Assembly (NCBI GenBank): GCA_965153455.1
Contig: OZ234499.1
Coordinates: 17,418,271-17,482,270 of the forward strand
Length of the DNA: 64,000 nt
From: Sphagnum compactum
Lineage: Eukaryota; Bryophyta; Sphagnopsida; Sphagnales
Direction: 5' to 3'
This document shows positions 25,961 to 37,262 of the stretch, piece by piece. The notes under the pieces are model-generated. The model ran no database searches. It was not told the DNA's origin and saw only the letters and a list, made by a program, of their open reading frames with translations. Each line of letters opens with the position of its first letter. The first letter of the stretch is position 1. The position numbers were made by a program, and so were the translations under genes.

Positions 25961-28900
25961 GGAGGGTAGGGAGGGTAGAGGGCCAGTGCTAACCTGGTGC
26001 CTTCGATAACCCTAAACCCTAAACTTGATCCAAGAAAAACAAAAATTACCCTCCCCGCCCCAATCTCAACATTTGGGAGGAGATCAAATCTCGCTGAGTC
26101 TCAGCATTTCCAATTCTCACTTGTGTGCAAATCAGTGCTCAGGGTATCAGGGTGAGTCTCAAGTGGGTCGATGCCCTTGACGGGTTTAGATTGGGATACC
26201 TAGAGGATACCCAGGTGATATCCAGAGGTTTTTTACACCCGGCCAATGCTGTTTTGCATCCTTGGCAGTGTGTAATTTTCAAGCATGGTGCCTAGTTGTA
26301 TGGTAATTCAGGTTCTTCAAAAATCTTTTGGGGCTTCAAATCATTTTCCTTCCCATATTGGTCACCACTGGACCGAAGGCAGGATCCTTATAATGTTGAT
26401 GTTTGTGCTAGGAAGGTATGGTATTTCACCAATGTTACACCCGAAACAAATTTTGATGCAAACTGGAAGGCCTCTATAATTTCCAAAGTCAGCATAGATT
26501 GTGTTCTTCCATTGGCCCAAAATAATGAAGTTTTGGACTTGTTGTGAAACGTTGATAGGATAATTTCCATTTGTTTAAATAGAATGTGTTGTAAAGAGTC
26601 AAATAAGATTGATGAAATGGGTTAGTATATCCCTTTGAAAAAAAGGTTCAAATATAAAACTACAGTCTTAAGTACATTAGTTTCTTTTCAGAGGGTAATT
26701 TGAAGCACTAAGAGGAGGTCCACCAGCAACAAGAAAATGGCTTGTAAAGAGTAATTTGGATGAAGTTCATGCTTTAAATAGCGTTAAAATTTGTTTGGAC
26801 CTACAAACATGTACTGTGTGCTCCAAAAGAGCTTGTAATTAAATATGATTCACTTTGATTGGCCAGTCAAACATAATGGATCCTTACTCAACACTCTTTC
26901 AGGATTTCATGTTTATGGGGGATGAGGAAATAACTTGCACACTATTTGGGATGTGATAGACACTTGTGTGGGCCTGCATATGGACTCCCTATCCTGCATG
27001 TGGATTTTAACTTGCATGTTATATTCTATGGTGCCAAATAGTTGGTGACAATTTCAAAGCAAAATCACCAAGCTAACACCTAAATTTACATGGAATATAT
27101 AGGTCTAAACTGTGATGAAAGTTAATGAGGACCTCCTCTTAAGCCCTTCCTAGGCATGGGGGTGCATCACCTATGTATTATTATTCCAGGTCCTACTGGG
27201 TTGATCTTCTACACACATCTCTACCAAGATGTGTGCAAATTATAACACTTGTTAACAAAAGAGGAAATGGGGAGCACAATCCGACACATTTACATGCTTC
27301 CAATATGCAGTTTGCTTTCCAAAAAGGCAGTAGCTTTTTCCTTGCTTTTGGAACGGAACTCTTGCACTCAAAGTCAAACAGTTCTAACATTAAAAACAAT
27401 TGGTTTTTTTAAACTTATAATTTGAGTTGTAAGAGCTTAAGCCCTTTTTACAAATATTTTTTCTCTATTCAAAGCCTTAGCTACAAATCTGGTCCAATCT
27501 CTACTCATCCGAAAATGACATAAATAGTTGGACTCAAAGTTTACACAGGTAATATCTTTGGCAAAAAATTCAGCCAAAATCCAGGAAGGGATGACGAGAT
27601 AGCAAGCTAGATTGAGCTCATAAATGATCAAGTAGATGATACCCAATGTGGGACTTGAAGCTTCATTGGTAAAAAAAAGGATATTTGACACAACAATAAT
27701 GCATAATGCATCCTAATGTGGAACTCATAATGACCAAGTTAGTTACTCATTAAGAAAAAAAAGGAAACACCAAGATGTGGTTCTGCAAGTAAGAATGAAA
27801 CTTTGCAATTTTTGAAATGTGAACTTTGAATTTGAGGATCCTTGAAAATGGCAGGATCTTCAAAGGGATCCCTGCACAACAATTCCAAAGTTAGGCCTCT
27901 GATACCCACATATGATTCCCACCACCCTCATTGGTGTAGTCCGTGGTGCAGCTAGCTAGGGTATATTCAGTATCATTTGATCAAAACTTGACTTAATCCA
28001 TGTGAAAATTCTTGATCAGCAAGAAACATGAAAGATCTCAGAAAGCTTCCATGCAACAAAAGAATCAAACTGGAAAAAAAAATTCCATCACCCGCATTAC
28101 ACATTCAATTGAAATTCCAAGGAAAAAAATTCCACATGACCCACAGTCTCGTGGTCACCTTATGTTTCCCCGCCCAGTCTTTCGTTCATGGATTGTACAC
28201 TTTCAGGGATTAGATTATACTCTGCTTTGCTTTCAGGGAACAAATTTCCTTTATCTCTCCATTCTGAAAAAGTCTGCATCTGTCTACTATAACCAGTCCC
28301 TGCCAGGTGTTTTCCTTCTTGTCCATGCCTGAAATGAAGATCAGCTGTGTAAGTAATAATAACTTTCCTTTCGGAGATGCCTTTTGCCAAAATTCCGTCC
28401 ACGGAATTGGTGTGGTGACCAGGACACAAGCAGAATTTAGAGGTTTTCTTTGAAGTGAAATTGTGGGATGGCTTAATAACCTGTTTTGTTCATCTTACTT
28501 GCCAACAATTCATCTTTCTTTCCATTTATTGGCTCTGCCTATCAGGGAGAGAGACCATGGAGCAATATAGTTTTGATTTGGTTCCACATTTTGAGGAGGG
28601 TTCTCCAGCTGTGAGTTTCATTTTTGGGAACATTAAGGTCTGGGGTGGCAGATTAGTATGTCATTTTCTTGATCACATTACATGACATAATCATAAGGTG
28701 ATCATCATACTCTTTGCCAAACCCATGATCAAAATGTGTCAGTTGAACATGATTTTTTTAAAGCCCTTAAATCTACCATTCTAGGCCTCAATGTCATGGA
28801 ATGGCCTCACCCTTGGCCATTATGTTGCATGCATTGCCTGGCTCCCATAATAGGCTTGTAGTACCACCTTACCCAACATAATGGGCACAGCCTTGATCAT

Positions 28901-30355
28901 TCAATATTATCCAGTAAAACATTTCTTATTTTAATTCTGTTCATTTGAAGTTTGAACTTGCCATAAGGGTAGAATCATTAGTTGATTAGTTGTTGTAATG
29001 TCAGTGGGTTTCGAAGTTGCAAAATCTAGAGAAGATACCTAGTTATTCAAGATTAGTTATTGAAGTGGGACATTGTCAAAATAAGAGAAGTTCCATGCTA
29101 TAATCACTGGTTATTTGAAAACTCTCCTCTATGAAGAGAGTTTTCAAGGAACTAGCAATCTCTGGAGCTCTATTTCACATTTTGAAATTTGATTTCACTT
29201 GCGGTGTGTGAGATGAATTAGTTTTTTCCAATTTGTAACACTAGTTACTCTATGAAATGGTGCAACTCCTATGAAGGTTCAATGAGTGTCCAAGTGACGT
29301 GCTACTTATTCATGGTGCTAGATAAAGACACCCAAGTTTCTTAAAATGTGCACATTGTGTGATCTTTCCACAAAATTTTCATTTTATTTTAGTCTTGCAA
29401 ATTGGAGATATTTCTACAACATAACGTGTGTTTGGGAAACATTTACAAATCTTGCATACTTTCATTCCAATTTCATTATTTACATATGACCGTTGTGCTA
29501 AAAGTCCTTTCTTTACACAATTCTTCAATTATTTCATTTTAATTGTGCAAATTGGAAAGTTTTTGCACTTAAAATTTTTATTCTCTTTGGGAAGCAATTG
29601 ACAAATCTGGCTTTAGCTTCATTCCAATTTGAATCTTTGCACATGAGAATAGTGTTGAAAAGTTTTTTCTTGGATGCACCTTACACAATTATTTCATTAC
29701 AGTTTTGCAAATTGGGGAGCTTTTACACAACACAAAATGTTTTTGGGAAGCATTTGGCAAGTCTATTCAACAAAAAAAACCAACAAAAGCTTATTGAGCT
29801 TTGAAAGCATTGATAATGCACAACATAAGTATTGATTCAATTGGGTGATGGTTTCAAATGATAAGTTGTGATATAAAAAACAAAAAGCAAATGACAACAT
29901 GATCAAGTTTCACCATGAGATAGTAGTTGCTGAAAGCCATAGTTCTTCACTTATGATCAATTGCTCTTTTCTGTGCACCCACCATGGCTATGCATTTTTG
30001 GTTATACTATATGGTTTTTCATATTTAGTGATGTTTCAAGCATCAACTTTCCCTTACAATTTTTGATTGTTATCTAGTTTTGTTGCAAGGACCTATTTCA
30101 TCCTAGTGGAAGAGATCGTCAGATTTTTAGGGGGTAGTGGATGCTAAATAAATCACTTGGAAACCCAAAAAAAAATGATGCCATGGAATGATAACCTTAA
30201 CTAGTTTGATGATGAGTTAGGGTTCAGTTTTGGAAGGTTCAAAGTGATGAAATAAGTTACCACCTCCCATTGGCTACAGAGGATCACTACTTATAAAAGA
30301 TAACCAGTTATTTAAAGTTGAATCCACCACCACTAGGTATTATGTGTCTAATACC
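25961..30355. other. Geneless stretch
   Basis: No gene I can support. Short telomere-type words (aaccctaaaccctaaac) occur at 26008-26024. The region 26240-26560 holds overlapping frames of 60-83 codons, and 28012-28430 frames of 61-106 codons, but none shows a domain, signal peptide or splice context. At 27896-27910 the complement reads TGGGTATCAGAGGCC, close to a retroelement primer-binding site, without any nearby LTR or gag. Confidence 0.35.
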
Positions 30356-30703
30356 TAGTGTTGGACATGCATTAAAAATTGCATAGAACCTCCTTTGGTC
30401 ATAGGGCAGTTCATAAGGTGGATTAACAACAGTTTTCGAAAAAATCAAAGAACCAGTTCTAATATGTGACATGGTTCTCAAATTTTAAAAATAAAATAAC
30501 TGCCTATGAAACCATGGGTTCTTTGCTGGTTCTTTGAATAAAACCACCAGTTCTTTCAGGTTTTCAAAGCAATGGCAAAGCAATGGTTCTTACAATCATA
30601 AAAGGAATTCTCAAAAACTGGGATTGAGGGTTCTCTGATTCTGAAATATTTCTAAAACCCAAATAAATGATTGTCAACAAAACCAAGTAGCCGCCCAACA
30701 CTG
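30356..30703. mobile_element. hAT-type MITE (CAGTGTTGGG family), 348 bp
   Basis: The right end is CCCAACACTG (30694-30703). The left end TAGTGTTGGA (30356-30365) differs from the expected CAGTGTTGGG by two transitions. The inside carries several agaacc/ggttct words shared with the copies at 43519-43868, 63348-63532 and 63578-63916. The length agrees with two of them (350 and 339 bp). The flanking 8-mers ctaatacc and ctgaccac match only partly, so the target duplication is unclear here. Confidence 0.5.
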
Positions 30704-33700
30704 CTGACCACTTGATGGTATTCTCGCATTGTGTTCCTTGCAGCCATCTGAGGAACACAATGGGCCGCCACCAAGGGCAATTGCCAGAGAGTCCTTCGGA
30801 GCAGTGTGAAAGACTTACAGAGCCCAGCTTCAAAAGCAAGCCCGAATGATTCATAGTAGGGAAGAGAGGCAACTCTCAACACACAATCACCATCCTTATC
30901 TAGGCCGGTTGGTCGGTTGCATTTTTTAAAGTTTATTTTCTCCACATTCACTCTTCATTGATTTGAAGCTGTTGTTGGGCAGAAACGGCAGGGTGTGGAA
31001 ATTTGTGTTTGGCCAATCAATATTGAGGTTGGGCATTACTCCCAATGCCCAACCTGCCATGGTTTTATGTAAAAATGGTAAGGCCTACTACCATGGTGAC
31101 ACTCAACCACACCCACCCATTGTTTCCTCATTTATATGAGGAAAGGGGGGAAGAATAGCATCCCGTGTGCATGGTTACGGTGATTGATAGATTACTTGTG
31201 AAAAAAAGAAACACGTACTTTCTCGACTTTCATAGTGATGGTTGAATTGTTAGGAGCAACTTTAAAACAATAATGTGAAGAAGCCAACAAATCGTGATAC
31301 ATTGTTGGATGTGTCTCACACAATTGCACCTGCGTTTAATTCACCAGTCTTTTTAGACATGGGTCGGTCTAGTAACAAAGCCCTTTGTGCTTGTGGATTG
31401 GTGGGTGACCAAGAACTGGCAAGGGGTATTACCTAGTCATGATGTCCCTAACCCCCCTCCCCCCCCCCCCCCCCAACCAATTATATGTAAACTGGTGAGG
31501 GTAGCATTTCTCTGACACTTCACCCCCCCTTCCACATTAAAATGTCATAAGGGGAATGACATCCTTTGGTGCATGGCTACCTTAAATGATATTTTAAAAA
31601 TATATTCAACTATTCAAGTGAGCCCCAGATCCTTAGGAGTAACTTTAAGACAACAACGTGAAGCCAAAAACATTTGGTGATGTTGTTTGTGGAAGGGGCT
31701 CATCATCACACATGCACCTTGGTTGATTTCACCAGCATTTTTAGACATGGCTTGGTTGACAAAGTTTTAGTTTGATTTGCACTTGTTGGCAGAGCTGTGT
31801 CTAAAAAGGCCTTCAGTGGGGAACAGCTTCAGCACTTCTGCCCATACACGTAAGAATTATGGGGAACAGCTTCAGCACTTCTGGCCCTACACAAAAGTGT
31901 TTTGGGGGTACGGTGCCCAATGGTTGGAACATGTCATTTCTGCTGAGCACGGTCGGACACTCCAATTCTCACATTGGGACTCTGCCACACAAAAATGTAG
32001 GAACAAGGAAAAAAATAAAATCCAACCCAACACATGATGGTGGGCCTTGGGAGGCATGGGTGAGCATCACTAATAACTACCTAGATACCCTTGTCTCCAA
32101 GCTGACTAAATGGGTGTGTATTTCTTTAAATAAAGAAATGTAAAACCCCCCCTCCCCTTCACCTAAAAGCAAAAAAACCTATCCCATCCTCTCCTTAAGA
32201 AAAACAAGGAAAAACTAGGGGAGGCTTTGGAACAACGATTCAACCTAGCATTTTAAATGGATTTCTTGAAGGCTTTTGTTGAAGTACTATGAAGGTTTTG
32301 ATTCCTTTTTCTCTTTTGGAAAACCAACTTTTATTATAAAAGGAAAGAGCAATCGAGCTTGGTGTCATTCTTAGGTGGCCCCCTACATTTTCAATCCATG
32401 GAGTTCATTTTTGAAATGAGAGGATTCATGTTCTTAAGCTCAAAAAGTGTCCTTTTGTCTTGGAAATTACATTGTGCACTCAAATGTTTTTAAAGGGGGT
32501 GATGGTGAGTGCTTGTGGTTCAAGATCAACAATACTCGAAACTTATTTTTGTTGCTTTGGTGAGCTTCGATTTTACACTTGAGTGACCTTTTCACTTGTG
32601 AATAAAGCAAACCGTAGTAGATGATGTACGACCATTTCTCCGGGAAGTAAAAAAGTTATTTTTGAAGAAATGCAAATTACATGCCTTGGTGGACGAATTG
32701 GAGGCTTTGAGCATTATGCATGCGGAACCCCCAAACCTGAACAGCTATGTCATCAAACTAGTACTTGATTTGGTTCCATTCGGAAAAAGGAAAATTCCAC
32801 CACATACATTCCAAACCTAAATGCACCATCACATACAAAGCCATTTTAATCTTTGTGCTTAATTTAATGTTCTTGACACAATATTGATGTCTCTTGTTGA
32901 AGAAGAATGCAGAGTTGGGGAAATTTTGTGCACTTATCATGTGTGTGGTTAATTAAATCTTTCAACATCTGAAATGTCTACAACATGCAAGAACAACCAC
33001 AATATTAAGATGATGGCCTCCAGTTTCCAAGTTCTTGCTTTGAACATTTTGGTGTAACTTGTGTTCATCTATGTGCAGGTTGTTGTTTGGAAAAATTGGA
33101 TTTCAATTTCCTACCCTTTTTGGCCTCCTACAAATAAATAAACGCCAATATTTGCCTTAGGATTTGTGGTCACTTTTGTCAATGCTTATGTGTGACACCC
33201 AAATGATTCCCAACTTAAATTAAGGTAAATTAATGCTTATGGGGTCATCTACAAACAAATAGTCAACCAGTTATTTTTTTACTCTACATAATCCAACAAT
33301 GTGAACAAGGCTCACACCCATAATAATATGGTACAGCCTCTTTTTTATTTTTTCATTTTTAGTGATGGAGCATTAGTGGTGGTGATCATCCCCAAAAGGA
33401 TTTAGGCATTCATGGACACAATTATTGGAAAACTCTCAAAACAGTAGAAAATCTGGCGAACTCTTTTTTGGGGTTTTATCAAATTTTCAAGAATCTGCGA
33501 AAGAATGTTCTTCATACAACTTTTTTTAGGGTATAATTTTGCACAAGTTCGCCAGAAAAAAAAAGGGCTGATACACTCTACATGATGACCTTATACACTT
33601 TCTCAAGTTAACCGGGAAAAACCTAATCTTCTCATAAGACCCAATAGAGAAAGTCTTGGGCTGGGACACACTTCAACTTGATATGAGATGATTACACTAG

Positions 33701-34999
33701 GTCCCAAAATTCTGGGCAATTAAACATCTTGTAGAATAAATGTTTTTGGGCTGCATAGTGACCAACTCACAAGGAAGTCCAATGCTTTGACCACATAAAA
33801 CCCACCTCAAGAGATTTTCTTAAATTACATGGACTTCAATTAGAATGAAAACTGTATAATTATCCAAAGAAGAGTGACCAATCAAAATGCCTTATTCCAC
33901 CCACATGAACATCTTTGTATATAAAGCCTGACGATCATACACCCTTACTTTAACTCCAAAAATTAAATACATTGGTTTCCAATCATGTTCATCTTCAACA
34001 ACCTTAATAACAAAAAGCTTTGTGTAAAAAATTCTACTCTCTCCCACTTTTCTTCTGTTTTCCTTGCAATATCCAATGGAGTGTTTTTCAACAGTTTGAA
34101 TTTCTTGATTGCAAATTTACATCTATACATTCATCCAACCCATTTCAACTACGAAAGAGCAAAAAAACTTACACAAAATGGTGAAAATTTCCATCCAATC
34201 ATTGGAAATTACCATTTCACATATAGAATGTAAAATTAATAAATTAAAACAAATGAAGTCTAAGGAAAAAGAGTGGGATGATGATGCATCCCAAGTACAT
34301 AATTGAAAGAGGCTGTGGTAAATAAGTAGGCAAGCAACTTACCTAACTTTTACTTGCCTTGTGAGTGAGGTGCTGAATTTTGTAGTTTATTTGTAAAATC
34401 ACTCATATTAAAGAGTGGGACCAGCATTTGTTTTGGGTGTGAAATTTCACACTGTTGCAAAATTTGAAAAAAATCGTGGTAAACTCAATGATTTTTTAAA
34501 ACAAAATAGAATTTTTTAAAAATCTAGAAAAATTGCCATATTTTCTTACATGGTTCAAGTCGGTGGCCAAAAAAATAAGGATGTTTATAATTTTTTTCGT
34601 TTCATATTTTTAATAGCCAAATCTGGCTAGCCTTGCATATGGATGATCTCCATCTTGGCTCATCACAAAATTAACTAAAAAACATTGAGCTGGACAACAA
34701 AGTTTTTTTTTTTGGTGGCATAATTTTGTCACTTGCCCACAAAAAAAAGGGAAGGGGGGAGGGGGGCGGGGGTGCAACTCCTACAAAGGGAATTTTTTGG
34801 GGGGGAAAAAATGGCCCAAAGTAGCCATAATTCAAGGATTTTTTTTTTGAAATCACCAGATTCAGACCATAAGTTCTAGCATGTCGCTAAAATAACCAAA
34901 TTCGGCTATTAATCCTGTTATGGATGATCGCCAGGACACAGATCTGAGAAAATTGGAAAATAAAAAACCCTGGCTGCTGGAGAATGGTGAAAAGTGAAT
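30704..34999. other. Geneless stretch with hairpin and simple repeats
   Basis: No supported gene. The minus-strand frame 30652-30951 (99 codons, partly overlapping the MITE) looks protein-like in composition, but I cannot identify it. Other contents are a perfect 12-bp hairpin at 31026-31055, a poly-C tract at about 31446-31475, a 43-base tandem duplication at 31818-31892 (core ggggaacagcttcagcactt), and copies of a dispersed AGCCAAATTTGGCTA-like repeat at 34614-34650 and 34894-34930. Confidence 0.35.
31026..31055. repeat. Perfect 12-bp hairpin
   Basis: AGGTTGGGCATT (31026-31037) is followed by a six-base loop and its exact complement AATGCCCAACCT (31044-31055). It is not linked to a gene or to a terminator-like T run. 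Its TTGGG/CCCAA ends recall the CAGTGTTGGG MITE termini, so it may be a collapsed derivative of that family. Confidence 0.75.
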
Positions 35000-37262
35000 T
35001 ACCAAAAGGAAAGTCAAACTCTGGGCTCCTTTTTTTCGCCTTTTTCTTTTTTCCCTGTTTCTTGGGTGCTGGTTTTGTTGCGTCGCAGCAGCAGCAGCGC
35101 ACGCATTCATTGATGACCTGCCTGCCCTTCCTTCTTCTTCTTCTTCGTCGTGAACGCTCATCATCTTCGTCTTCTTCCTCGTCTTTGCTCCTGCTTCGTG
35201 CCCCTTGTCTCTCTGCAATAAAACACTTGCCGGAATCCTGTCTCAAGTGGAGTGTGCGTGCTTTGCTTGCTTGCTTGCTTGCTTGTTCAGCCCCTGCCTT
35301 CTTAGCTTGCTTGCTGCCAGGCTTTTATGCCCTCTTTTGTCCCTCCTTCCTAGGTTTCTTCTCTCACACGCTTTAGATCGCTTGTTTCTAGAATCATTCC
35401 ATGGTGTTCCTATAGTTCATGGGGTGCTGTAGTACTTACTCGACAGGGGTTCGTGATTCGTGAGTATGTGTATACACCCCCTGGGCTGTTTGCAGCATGT
35501 TCTTTTGTCGTGCGGGAAAGGAGTGCGTGATTGGGTGAAGTGGAGGGTTTCTGACTCATTTAGCTTTTTTTTTTTCGCGCTCACGAGGAACAGCTTGCCA
35601 GTTAGTCCGCTGGCTAACCGTCTGGCTGGTTCATGAGCTTTTTCAGATCTTGCCGGAATCGTAAAGACAGTTGCAAAAGCCGCCGGGATCACTAGTTCTT
35701 TTTCCTTTGGTGTTTTTGTTTACTTTTGCTTCTTCCACTCTGAAGCAGCCAAATGCCAGCGGAAGCTTTTTGCCTCGATCTCTGAACCTAGTTGCCTGCA
35801 TCGAGAAGCGTGCTGTGTTGAAATACCATAGTTAGGGATGCAGTTTGAGTAGTTAGTGAAGTGAGAACCTCTGGTCAATCTTTGTCTCTCGTGCAGACAC
35901 TCTCTAGTCGCGGACTCGACCAAGTCTTGGGAATTTGTTTGGTTTGTTGCGACGCGCATGTGTGTCTGCGAGAAGACCGATTCCGACGTAGTGCAGACTT
36001 GTGGATGTGACTATGTGATGATCAGTACTCTTTGAAGGCTTCATCTTGCAGCTCGAAACAAACAGATGCAGCAGTGCTCTCTCTCTTCACGCGCGCATAT
36101 TTCAAGTAATTCCTATGGCCGCTTATACGAGTCGCTTCACAACAGCTTGGGGAGCTGTGCTAGCAGACTTTTCTCCTTGAGGTGAGGCGGGTTTTGCTCG
36201 CAGGGTGTTGAAATTGGTGGGATTACTTGCTGTTCACGCCGCCGGAACCAGCTACTGCTTCCTCCTTCCTTCAAGCAAGGGCTTCTTCAGTACTTACACA
36301 ATAACCCTCATGCTTTGCTCTGCGAGAATGTCTGAGTCTGCTAGCACAAGCTCCGTTTCCTAGAGTTGTCTGCAGCGCGAGACTTGTTTTCCTGTAGCTG
36401 AAAACCGAGAAACAGACTCGGCGAAAGTACTCGGCCTGCAAACTTCGCCGGAACAATATTCTCTCTCCAACAGTTCTAACCTCTGATCTCGTTTGACGGA
36501 ATGCTGCACATGTGCACCAAGAAAAGGATGATCTCCTAGGGCTTACAGCAATTCCGACGGAGAAACTCTCGACGGACTTCCAACGTCTGCAGATGCCAGG
36601 CTTGCTACAACTTCATCATGAGTCGATGATTTGGTGATCTTCAGAACTGCCTTAGCAGCTGTCTCGAGACAGGTTCTATACCATCGCCGGGGGTTGAAAG
36701 ATTTGCACGGGTCACAGCTGCCAGACTTTCTTGAAGAACTAGTTGATGCTCGCTCGCTCAACTTTGTAACCCATTTGTCGTGTTGAAGACTTCATCTGGC
36801 CCCGGAGATCCGTGCTTTCGTTTTTCTTCCCTGAGACTGCAGAGTGGATCTAAATTTAGAACGGCAGAAATTTGATGTCGAAGCTTTTCTGATGTACAAA
36901 CGTCGGTGTGTCGGGGCGGACTGAACAGCAAACAAAGAACCTGTCTGCAGCCGGACATCTTCTTCATACATGTCTCTTGAGGAGCTTGAGGAGCTTCATA
37001 CATTTTGTCTCTTCACAAGCTGCTCCTTTTGTATCCACAGTTCGGCTAGTTGGGTGCAGCAAGGGTATTGTGCAGCTTCAGACTGCTAATCTGAGGGGCA
37101 AGGACTAGGGCCGTGAGGGTGAGAGAAACAGTGACAATGTCAGTCTTGGGGATCTGGGTGGGCCGTGATTCAAGTGTCCGATGTCTCCCTGGCACTCATC
37201 GTCGAAGCTGACACAAGCAGCGCTTACTTCTGCTAGCTAGGTGTGCTGGGTCTGCCATCAGA
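35000..37262 (+). promoter_or_regulatory. Probable promoter and long 5' leader of the GARP gene
   Basis: From about 35040 the sequence changes from AT-rich repeat DNA to higher G+C with pyrimidine-rich tracts: CTT repeats at 35131-35190 and a GCTT repeat at about 35262-35286. This composition continues to the GARP start codon at 37263. No protein is recognised in any frame, so leader and promoter are the simplest reading, possibly with introns inside the leader. Several upstream ATG-initiated frames precede the main start, for example 36908-37108 (66 codons), and could lower translation if transcribed. I could not place a TATA box or transcription start with confidence. Confidence 0.4.

Noticed and set aside
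27896-27910. Complement TGGGTATCAGAGGCC, like an initiator-Met tRNA primer-binding site
   Set aside because: It has one extra base relative to the usual site, no TG...CA LTR end next to it, and no gag or pol on that strand.
30652-30951. 99-codon minus-strand frame with protein-like composition
   Set aside because: I do not recognise it, part of it lies inside a MITE, and there is no splice or neighbouring exon support.
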